Shown: positions 7,536 to 14,064 of the stretch, in pieces | Layout of the letters: every line of letters begins with the position of its first letter | Position numbering within the stretch: the stretch's first letter is position 1 | The notes under the pieces: generated by a model | Told to the model about the DNA's origin: nothing | Seen by the model: the letters and a program-made list of their open reading frames with translations, nothing else | Databases searched by the model: none | Assembly: GCA_947176545.1 (NCBI GenBank) | Contig: CAMWRB010000017.1 | Span: 1 to 14,064, forward strand | Direction of reading: 5' to 3' | Source: an uncultured Porphyromonadaceae bacterium | GTDB lineage: Bacteria > Bacteroidota > Bacteroidia > Bacteroidales > Muribaculaceae | DNA: 14,064 nt | Made by a program: the position numbers and the translations under genes

Positions 7536-8623
7536 CTATATATCCGGCACTTATCACCGACGCGCTGAGCACGGTCAAATATCCGGGCAACGGCAAGTCG
7601 CTGACCGAAAACAATATGATAGAGGATGACATCCGCATAGACGGTGACAACGTCACTCTGTCGCTCATTTTTGACAAACCTACGGACCCGTTTGTACGCT
7701 CTGTGGTACGCGCCGCCGAGAGTGCAATCGAGCGCGCCGTACCGGGTCTCGTGATGCGCGATAAAATAGCTGTCAAATACAGACAGGCGCCCAAACCCAA
7801 AATCAACCCCCTCCCAGGGGTGAAGAATATCATCGGTATCTCATCGGGCAAAGGCGGTGTGGGCAAATCTACAGTGGCCGCCAATCTCGCTGTCGCACTG
7901 GCCCGCGCGGGGTATCGTGTCGGACTGCTTGACGCTGACATCTTCGGTCCATCCGTGCCTAAAATGTTCGGCGTTGAGGATGAACGCCTATACATGGTCC
8001 GCGAGGATGACCGCGACTGGATTGAACCCGTCGAGAAGTATGGAGTCAAGATGTTGTCCATCGGGTTTGTCGTAGACCGCGACTCGGCTGTCCTGTGGCG
8101 TGGCGGCATGGCTTCCAATGCACTCAAACAACTGATTACAGACGCCTGGTGGGGCGAACTCGACTATTTCCTGATTGACATGCCCCCGGGCACGTCCGAC
8201 ATCCACCTCACCCTCGTGCAGACCCTCCCCGTCACCGGTGTGGTAATCGTCTCCACACCTCAGGAAGTCGCGCTGGCCGACGCCCGCAAGGGTATCGCCA
8301 TGTTTCAGGGCGACAAGGTCAATGTGCCGGTGCTCGGCATCGTCGAGAATATGGCATGGTTCACTCCGGCACCGCATCCCGAAGAACGTTACTACATCTT
8401 CGGTGACGGCGGCGCCGCCCGACTCGCTGAAGAACTCAACGTGCCGCTGCTCGCTCAAATCCCGCTGATAGCGGACATCCGCGAACATGCCGACAACGGC
8501 TCTCCACTTGCGCTCGAGGAGCAGGAACAATACTATCACGGACTGGCCCGGAGCGTTGTCGAAGCCGTCGACCGACGCAACGACATTCTACCTCCGACAC
8601 GTAAGGTGGAGGTACATCAATAA
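7532..8623 (+). CDS. mrp: Mrp/ApbC family Fe-S cluster carrier ATPase lacking CxxC
   Basis: Mrp (ApbC) is a P-loop ATPase of the MinD/NBP35 group that carries or assembles Fe-S clusters. The 363-residue protein has an N-terminal MIP18-like domain (about 1-85). The ATPase domain has a deviant Walker A GKGGVGKST (106-114), DADIFGPS (134-141) and DMPPGTSD (216-223). In E. coli-type proteins, ENMS is followed by a cluster-binding CxxC. Here residues 272-289 read ENMAWFTPA and continue without cysteine, and the whole protein contains no cysteine. From memory, other Bacteroidetes Mrp proteins also lack the pair at this position, so this is a lineage form rather than a broken gene, but the cluster-carrier role is then uncertain. 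It overlaps trmB by 4 bp. Confidence 0.92.
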   Translation: MTIYPALITDALSTVKYPGNGKSLTENNMIEDDIRIDGDNVTLSLIFDKPTDPFVRSVVRAAESAIERAVPGLVMRDKIAVKYRQAPKPKINPLPGVKNIIGISSGKGGVGKSTVAANLAVALARAGYRVGLLDADIFGPSVPKMFGVEDERLYMVREDDRDWIEPVEKYGVKMLSIGFVVDRDSAVLWRGGMASNALKQLITDAWWGELDYFLIDMPPGTSDIHLTLVQTLPVTGVVIVSTPQEVALADARKGIAMFQGDKVNVPVLGIVENMAWFTPAPHPEERYYIFGDGGAARLAEELNVPLLAQIPLIADIREHADNGSPLALEEQEQYYHGLARSVVEAVDRRNDILPPTRKVEVHQ

Positions 8624-8659
8624 TTCCCCACACGACCTCACACACTATTTGCGAAGGCT

Positions 8660-9529
8660 ATGAGCGCTAAATTGAGACATATTCTGACAGCTGTAATGGT
8701 GACGGTGGCACTCCTCGCTCCCGGTTACGGACGCGCGCAGCTCCTCTCGACAGATACCGCTTCACCTCAACAGATGACTCAGCTTGCTGATTCGGTAAAG
8801 CAGGAATACGACCTCGGTCCATACTTCGGCCTCTACAAGGATAATTACTTCACCGTCGGCACATCAATAGGATATAAACCGACGGCACAGAACTCCGACG
8901 TCAAATTTCAGATTTCGCTTGCCATCCGGCTCACAAACGCTGTCCTCCCCTGGGGCACGTACCTCTATCTCTTCTACACTCAGAAGACGTTCTGGAACGT
9001 CTTCGAGAACTCGCTCCCGATGCGCGACATGAATTTCAACCCGGGACTCGGACTCACCAAGCCGTTCTATGTCAAGGGGAAGTATATCGGTAAAATGTCG
9101 CTCATCATCGAGCATGAGAGCAACGGCCGCGATTCCATCTGGTCGCGCTCGTGGAACCGCATTTCGCTCTCCGGCTCGGTACTCGTCACGCGCAATCTGC
9201 TCGTACATGCCAAATACTGGATACCGATTGTCGACAGCGGCAACAACCGCGACCTCCTCAAATATGCCGGAATATTCCAATGGGGATTCAACCTGATGTC
9301 TCACAACCGTAAATTTCAGGGAGGCGCCACATTCGTCAAGCGCAGCGGATGGAACTTCAAGTGGAACGCCATACTTGACTTCTCCTGGCGCGTAAGCAAG
9401 AAGACCAATCTCAATCTCTTCGCCCAATACTACTACGGGTATGCCGAAAATCTGATAGATTATAACCAGCTGCATTCGCGGCTCAGGGTAGGCATAGTCT
9501 TCAAACCAAAGTTTTTCTCCGAATATTAA
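8660..9529 (+). CDS. pldA: Outer-membrane phospholipase A (OMPLA/PldA)
   Basis: This 289-residue protein begins with a signal peptide: a basic start, a hydrophobic core, and probable cleavage after GRA at residue 26. The remainder is a beta-barrel pattern. The OMPLA active-site segment HESNGRDSIWSRSWNRIS begins at 152 and gives His152, Ser154 and Asn166 in the spacing of the E. coli catalytic triad. The upstream block YTQKTFWNVF...PMRDMNFNPGL (about 106-130) also matches the family. OMPLA sits in the outer membrane and hydrolyses phospholipids, removing those that reach the outer leaflet; it is normally a calcium-dependent dimer. It lies 36 bp after mrp and 24 bp before the GH3 gene, so it may be co-transcribed with both. 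No promoter of its own was seen. Confidence 0.9.
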   Translation: MSAKLRHILTAVMVTVALLAPGYGRAQLLSTDTASPQQMTQLADSVKQEYDLGPYFGLYKDNYFTVGTSIGYKPTAQNSDVKFQISLAIRLTNAVLPWGTYLYLFYTQKTFWNVFENSLPMRDMNFNPGLGLTKPFYVKGKYIGKMSLIIEHESNGRDSIWSRSWNRISLSGSVLVTRNLLVHAKYWIPIVDSGNNRDLLKYAGIFQWGFNLMSHNRKFQGGATFVKRSGWNFKWNAILDFSWRVSKKTNLNLFAQYYYGYAENLIDYNQLHSRLRVGIVFKPKFFSEY

Positions 9530-9553
9530 TCACTCCCGCTCTAACACAGGTAT

Positions 9554-11080
9554 ATGCACATCAACTATACTCCTCTGGCCATCAATATCATGCAGCGACG
9601 TGCCCGCCGGTGCATACGGGCCATGCTTACACCTGTCGAGTCGCAGATACGGCAACTGCGGTGGATACTCTACCGGGCTGCAGAGACTGAATACGGAAAG
9701 CAATACCGTCTCGATGAGATACTCCACCTCGAAGACCCGCGGAAAGCATTCGCCGAACGCCTCGAAATCCACGACTACGAACATTTCCGCCCGTTTATAA
9801 TGCGGATGGTCGATGGTGAGAAGGATGTCCTCTGGCCCGGCTCATGCACCGACTTCGCACAATCCAGCGGCACGTCCGGGGGACGCTCGAAGTATATCCC
9901 CATCACTACAGAGTCGCTCTACCTCAACCATTACGCCGGCGCGGCCGACTCTGTGGCGCTCTATCTCCGCGCTTATCCGGATTCGCGCATGTTCGCCGGC
10001 AAAGGGATGATACTCGGCGGCTCTTTCGCTACAGAACTGCATCCTCAAAATCCGAAAGCTCATGTCGGAGACCTGTCGGCTACGCTGATAGATAAGATTT
10101 CACCGCTTGCCAACATTTTCCGCATCCCCGACAAGCAGACAGCCCTGCTTGCCGATTGGGAACAGAAACTCGATTTGCTGGCACGCAAAGGGATGAACGA
10201 GAATGTCACCAACATATCGGGAGTACCATCGTGGTTTCTGACCGTGCTCAAACGGATGACGCAGATGGCCGGCAAGGAGAATGTGCGCGAGGTGTGGCCC
10301 GAACTTGAGGTGTTCTTCCACGGAGGTATCAATTTCGAACCTTACCGCCACGAATATGAGAAGCTTATCCCCGGACGAATGCGTTACTGGGAGTCATATA
10401 ATGCCAGCGAGGGATTTTTCGCCTCACAGTCCCAACACAAAGGACCGCTGACCCTGCTGACCGATGCCACCGTCTACTATGAGTTTCTGCCACTCGGTGG
10501 CGACAGGCCGCTGATGATTGAACAGGTGCAGCCGGGACATACTTACGAACTTATCATCACCGCTCCCAACGGACTCTACCGTTACAGGACCGGCGACACA
10601 ATCACCATAATCGACACCGACCCGGTGACAATACGCATAGCCGGACGCACCAAGGCATTCATCAATGCCTTCGGAGAGGAACTGATGGAGAACAATGCAG
10701 AGCGGGCCATAGCTGCCGCTCAACAGGCCACCGGAGCCGCTATCACCAACTATACCGCCGGACCGGAATATCCCGAAGGTGACCACCGGGGATGCCACAG
10801 ATGGCTCATAGAATGGAGCGTGCCACCGGCCGACATCGAAGCGTTCGCCGATATTCTCGACCGCGAACTCCGCAATCTCAACTCCGACTATGACGCCAAA
10901 CGCACCGGCGACATATTTCTCGACAGACTCAACATCACCTCTCTACCCAAGGGTACTTTCGAACGCTTCCTCACCGGCTTCGGCAACGGCAAGCTCGGAG
11001 GACAGCGCAAAGTGCCGCGTCTTTCCAACACACCGGACATTATTAATGCCGTCAAGCAATTGATAAATGAAAAGAATTAA
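9554..11080 (+). CDS. GH3 family acyl-adenylating enzyme
   Basis: This 508-residue protein belongs to the GH3 family, acyl-adenylating enzymes best known in plants for joining amino acids to hormones such as jasmonate and auxin. ATP-binding motif 1 SSGTSGGRSK is at residues 104-113, motif 2 YNASEG at 282-287 and motif 3 YRYRTGD at 342-348. A conserved C-terminal GGQRKVPRL follows at 482-490. All core motifs are intact, so an active adenylating enzyme is likely. Bacterial members are widespread in Bacteroidetes, but their substrates are largely unknown and nothing here fixes the acid or the amine. Its last 14 bp overlap the ATP-grasp gene, which implies coupled translation and a related job. 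An alternative start at Met13 is possible. Confidence 0.9.
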   Translation: MHINYTPLAINIMQRRARRCIRAMLTPVESQIRQLRWILYRAAETEYGKQYRLDEILHLEDPRKAFAERLEIHDYEHFRPFIMRMVDGEKDVLWPGSCTDFAQSSGTSGGRSKYIPITTESLYLNHYAGAADSVALYLRAYPDSRMFAGKGMILGGSFATELHPQNPKAHVGDLSATLIDKISPLANIFRIPDKQTALLADWEQKLDLLARKGMNENVTNISGVPSWFLTVLKRMTQMAGKENVREVWPELEVFFHGGINFEPYRHEYEKLIPGRMRYWESYNASEGFFASQSQHKGPLTLLTDATVYYEFLPLGGDRPLMIEQVQPGHTYELIITAPNGLYRYRTGDTITIIDTDPVTIRIAGRTKAFINAFGEELMENNAERAIAAAQQATGAAITNYTAGPEYPEGDHRGCHRWLIEWSVPPADIEAFADILDRELRNLNSDYDAKRTGDIFLDRLNITSLPKGTFERFLTGFGNGKLGGQRKVPRLSNTPDIINAVKQLINEKN

Positions 11081-12017
11081 CATCCTTCTACTCGGAGGCG
11101 CCCGACGTGTGGCCGTCGCCGAACAGCTCATCCGCTCGGGCGCACGTCTCGGAGCCGAGGTCAAATTATTCTCTTACGAACTCCTAAAGGAGGTTCCCAT
11201 TGCAATTGTCGCCAAAGTCATCGTCGGCAAGAAATGGGGCGACCCGGCCGTCATCGACGATATCATCAACGTCGCTCACGAACATGACATCAACATCATC
11301 ATCCCGTTTGTGGACGGAGCGATTGAGGTCGCTGCACGTGTCGCACTCAAGGCCCGCAACATCTTCGTCCCGACACCGAGTCCCGGATTTGCCGAGATGA
11401 TGTTCGACAAGATTGAGGCCGCACGCACATTCCAGGAGTCAGGCATTCCCATCCCGCATACCTATACGGCAATCAACGCCGAGATGCCCGCCATCGCCAA
11501 GCCACGGCACGGCTCCGCATCACGCGGCATCAAGATATTCCGCAATATCGAAGACCTGATGCACCTCGATAACCTCTCCGACTATCTCGTGCAGGAATAT
11601 GTGGAGAACAATCGTGAGTATACCGTAGACTGCTACGTCTCCGAAGAGGGGGAAGTACTGGTGACTGTGCCCCGTCTGCGGATTGAGATTATGGGGGGAG
11701 AAGTGACACGCACCGCTACGGTCGACAACAGGACGCTCATCGAAATGAGCCGCAAAATCCTCAACAAGTTCCCCTTCCGCGGACCCGTCACATTGCAGTT
11801 TCTCGAAGACCTCGACACCGGACGATATATGCTCATGGAGATAAATCCGCGTCTCGGCGGCGGTGTCGTTTGCTCGATATATGCCGGAGCACCCATACTC
11901 GACTACATCATCGAGGAGTCGATGGGACTCACTCCCAAACCTTGTGACGACTGGGCTCCCGACACGCTCATGACCCGATACATGAAGGAGGCTATTTTCT
12001 ATAATAACAAGCGATGA
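11067..12017 (+). CDS. ATP-grasp ligase (CarB/PylC-like)
   Basis: This 316-residue protein has the fold of a small ATP-grasp carboxylate-amine ligase. The N-terminal pre-ATP-grasp domain begins with NILLLGGARRV. A DK pair lies at 114-115. The nucleotide-binding AKPRHGSASRGI starts at 144, with Lys145 expected to bind phosphate. QEYVENNREYTVDCYV (176-191) and the metal-binding MEINPR (257-262) complete the site. Such enzymes activate a carboxylate as an acyl phosphate and join it to an amine or other nucleophile. Relatives occur beside nucleotide-sugar genes in surface polysaccharide loci, but the substrates of this one are unknown. It overlaps GH3 upstream by 14 bp and legB downstream by 4 bp (ATGA). 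A role in adding an acyl or amino-acyl group to a sugar is inference from that context. Confidence 0.85.
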   Translation: MKRINILLLGGARRVAVAEQLIRSGARLGAEVKLFSYELLKEVPIAIVAKVIVGKKWGDPAVIDDIINVAHEHDINIIIPFVDGAIEVAARVALKARNIFVPTPSPGFAEMMFDKIEAARTFQESGIPIPHTYTAINAEMPAIAKPRHGSASRGIKIFRNIEDLMHLDNLSDYLVQEYVENNREYTVDCYVSEEGEVLVTVPRLRIEIMGGEVTRTATVDNRTLIEMSRKILNKFPFRGPVTLQFLEDLDTGRYMLMEINPRLGGGVVCSIYAGAPILDYIIEESMGLTPKPCDDWAPDTLMTRYMKEAIFYNNKR

Positions 12018-12988
12018 ACAACGTACTTATCACCGGGGCCGACGGATTTATCGGCTCTCACCTCACACAGTTACTGCTCGCCCGGGGCTACCATGTGCGC
12101 GCCCTGGCCCAATATAACTCATTCAACAACTGGGGATGGCTCGAAGATGTACCGGCCAATCCCAATCTGGAGATTATCACCGGCGACGTGCGCGACCCTA
12201 ATTTCTGTCGCGTGGCCGCCAGGGGAATGGACACAATCTTCCACCTCGCGGCTCTCATAGCAATACCTTACTCATATGTGGCACCCGACTCATACGTAGA
12301 CACCAACGTCAAGGGAACGCTCAACATTTGTCAGGCAGCCCGCGACGAGGGAATTGAACGCCTCCTCGTCACATCTACATCTGAAGTTTACGGCACGGCG
12401 CTTTATGTCCCCATCGACGAGAAACACCCCAAACAGCCGCAGTCACCATACTCCGCATCAAAAATCGGGGCTGATGCAATTGCCCTCTCGTTTCATAACG
12501 CTTTCGACCTCCCGGTCACGATTGTACGCCCCTTCAACACTTACGGACCGAGACAGTCGGCACGCGCCATCATACCGTCAATCATCTCACAGATTGCATC
12601 AGGCATCCGCGAAATAAAGGTTGGTGACCTGACGCCGACACGCGACTTCAACTATGTCGAGGACACATGCCGCGGATTTCTGGCAATTGCCCAATCTCCC
12701 GACACTGTCGGTCTGGAAATCAATATCGCCACAGGACATGATGTCTCCATGCGCGAGACACTCGACCTCATAGCCGAAGTCATGGGTCGCGAGGTGGTAT
12801 TCGTGCAGGACAAACAGCGCTTGCGCCCGGCCAACTCCGAAGTCTTCAGACTCTGCGGCGACAATTCGCGAATCGAGTCTCTGACTGACTGGCGACCGGA
12901 AGTCTCACTGCGCGAGGGACTCACACGTACCGCGCAATGGATTGAGGCTCATCTGGATGCCTATAAGCCACAAATCTACAATCTATGA
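12014..12988 (+). CDS. legB: NDP-N-acetylglucosamine 4,6-dehydratase, LegB type
   Basis: This 324-residue protein is an extended short-chain dehydrogenase that closely resembles LegB, the first enzyme of legionaminic acid synthesis. LegB converts GDP-GlcNAc (in Campylobacter; UDP-GlcNAc is also possible) to the 4-keto-6-deoxy sugar. The NAD-binding loop GADGFIG is at residues 8-14. STSEVYG at 121-127 supplies Thr122 and Glu124 of the dehydratase site, with Ser in place of the Asp of RmlB. The catalytic YSASK is at 146-150 and RPFNTYGPRQSARAIIP at 172-188. The stretches YNSFNNWGWL and HLAALIAIPYSY are characteristic of LegB. It is full length and overlaps both neighbours by 4 bp. The sugar nucleotide (GDP or UDP) cannot be decided from sequence. 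Confidence 0.88.
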   Translation: MNNVLITGADGFIGSHLTQLLLARGYHVRALAQYNSFNNWGWLEDVPANPNLEIITGDVRDPNFCRVAARGMDTIFHLAALIAIPYSYVAPDSYVDTNVKGTLNICQAARDEGIERLLVTSTSEVYGTALYVPIDEKHPKQPQSPYSASKIGADAIALSFHNAFDLPVTIVRPFNTYGPRQSARAIIPSIISQIASGIREIKVGDLTPTRDFNYVEDTCRGFLAIAQSPDTVGLEINIATGHDVSMRETLDLIAEVMGREVVFVQDKQRLRPANSEVFRLCGDNSRIESLTDWRPEVSLREGLTRTAQWIEAHLDAYKPQIYNL

Positions 12989-14064
12989 TAACCATCGCCA
13001 CCGGCACCAGGGCTGACTGGGGGATTCTCCGCCCTCTCGCACGGCAACTGAAGGATATGGGTGCGGAGATAGAAATCGCCGTCACGCACGCTCACCTTAT
13101 ACCCGAACTCGGATATACCGTCAGCGAGATTATTGCCGACGGCTTCACCCCGGCTGTCGAGATACCGGCACACGGCACACCGGCAGAAGCTACCGCTATG
13201 GCACTCAAAGGATTCGGTGAATATTTCCATACACACCGACCGAAATACGTCGTCATTCTCGGTGACCGATTCGAGATGCTCGGAGTGGCTACCGCCGCTC
13301 TGTTAGCCGGAATACCTATAGCACACATCGCCGGTGGCACCGTATCCGAAGGAGCCTTTGACGACCGGATACGCAACGCCATCTCACAGATGGCCTCCAT
13401 ACACTTTCCGGAGACCGATGAATGCGCGGAGCGTCTGCATGCTATGGGCATCCCCGCCGACACCATCCACACCTCCGGCGCTCTCGGCCTCTCCGGAATA
13501 GACCTGTCGGATACCGACCCCGATAACTCCCGAAGCTGTAATTACCCGGCTGAAGTTGCTGAGATAATAGCATTCGTCAAGGCCGCGCCCACCCTCATAA
13601 TGACACTTCATGCAGAGACAGCGCCGTCAGACCCCTCGTATACCCTCCGGGGCGCTACATCCAATCTCCTCGAAGCCGTCACACCGCTGCTCGACACACA
13701 CCGGCTCGTCATCACATATCCCAATGCCGATGTCGACCCCACCTCCACAATAGCCCTCATAAAGCAGTTTACAGCCCGTTTCTCCGATAGGGTAAGGAGT
13801 ATACCATCTCTCGGCCATAAAGGCTATATAGAGGCCGCAAAAGCCTCCGCAGGGGTCATCGGCAACAGCAGCTCCGGCATCGTGGAAGTCCCCTCACTCG
13901 GCGTACCCACCCTTGACATAGGCCTGCGCCAGCGCGGACGCCAACACGGCCCGAGTGTAATCCACTCTCCGGCCACCAACGTCACCTCCCTGCGGACAGC
14001 CCTCGCCCGTCTCCTCTCCCCCGAACTCAAAGCCATAGCCGCCCGCCGTTCCAACCCCTACTAC
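12985..14064 (+). CDS. NDP-GlcNAc 2-epimerase (hydrolysing), NeuC/LegG type, 3' end cut by window
   Basis: The frame is open from the ATG at 12985, which overlaps the legB stop in ATGA, to the end of the window: 360 codons and no stop. Most relatives have about 380-390 residues, so little is missing; NPY near the end matches the NPYGDG-like tail. Motifs in order are GTRAD (7-11), ELGYTVSE (41-48), LGDRFE (92-97), HIAGGTVSEGAFDD (114-127), ALGL (166-169), YPNAD (245-249) and GNSSSGIVEVPSLGVPT (293-309). The family hydrolyses NDP-HexNAc at C1 with inversion at C2, giving the free ManNAc-type sugar for a nonulosonic acid synthase. Departures from the usual pattern include Thr119 where GGE is common and HAET at 209-212 where HPVT is common, so its substrate may differ. 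LegG fits the legB neighbour. Confidence 0.88.
   Translation, partial: MITIATGTRADWGILRPLARQLKDMGAEIEIAVTHAHLIPELGYTVSEIIADGFTPAVEIPAHGTPAEATAMALKGFGEYFHTHRPKYVVILGDRFEMLGVATAALLAGIPIAHIAGGTVSEGAFDDRIRNAISQMASIHFPETDECAERLHAMGIPADTIHTSGALGLSGIDLSDTDPDNSRSCNYPAEVAEIIAFVKAAPTLIMTLHAETAPSDPSYTLRGATSNLLEAVTPLLDTHRLVITYPNADVDPTSTIALIKQFTARFSDRVRSIPSLGHKGYIEAAKASAGVIGNSSSGIVEVPSLGVPTLDIGLRQRGRQHGPSVIHSPATNVTSLRTALARLLSPELKAIAARRSNPYY

Noticed and set aside
8641..8652. TATTTG before pldA as a promoter -7 element
   Set aside because: It does not fit TAnnTTTG (the aligned bases are ACTATTTG) and has no -33 partner. Read-through from mrp is simpler.
13092..14054. Several - strand open frames at the right end
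   Set aside because: The + strand is open throughout and reads a NeuC/LegG-type epimerase with all main motifs, so these are shadows.

Overview
The window looks like chromosomal DNA of a gut-type Bacteroidales bacterium, perhaps Muribaculaceae-like (inference). The signs are a Bacteroidetes-style promoter with a -7 element of the form TAnnTTTG, start codons without clear Shine-Dalgarno sequences, AT-rich short spacers, a RimP-NusA-IF2 order, and protein variants typical of the phylum (a Mrp ATPase without the CxxC motif and a short NusA). All thirteen genes lie on the + strand and are tightly packed. The only gap longer than 300 bases is 1674-2037.

Bases 1-1673 carry the end of an operon for an anaerobic 2-oxoacid:ferredoxin oxidoreductase: the C-terminus of the alpha subunit, the complete TPP-binding beta subunit and the complete gamma subunit. 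The gap 1674-2037 holds three copies of a short near-palindrome, a hairpin that probably ends the first operon, a 9-bp tandem repeat of nine units, a Bacteroidetes promoter and a strong hairpin at the very start of the predicted transcript.

Bases 2038-6692 are the conserved rimP-nusA-infB translation/transcription operon. A pair of near-identical 21-bp direct repeats lies between rimP and nusA. trmB (tRNA m7G46 methyltransferase) and mrp (Fe-S carrier ATPase) follow, with a 4-bp overlap. Next comes pldA, an outer-membrane phospholipase A with the complete His-Ser-Asn catalytic set.

Bases 9554-14064 are the most distinctive part. A GH3-family acyl-adenylating enzyme overlaps an ATP-grasp ligase by 14 bp. 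The ligase overlaps a LegB-type NDP-HexNAc 4,6-dehydratase by 4 bp, which in turn overlaps a NeuC/LegG-type 2-epimerase by 4 bp. The 2-epimerase runs off the window and is nearly complete. The last two enzymes point to a nonulosonic (legionaminic-type) sugar pathway. The two ligases that precede them in the same coupled unit suggest a linked acylation or amide-forming step. That step is inference, and the remaining genes of such a pathway (aminotransferase, acyltransferase, synthase, CMP transferase) would have to lie downstream. No tRNA, rRNA, insertion sequence, CRISPR array or attachment site was seen.
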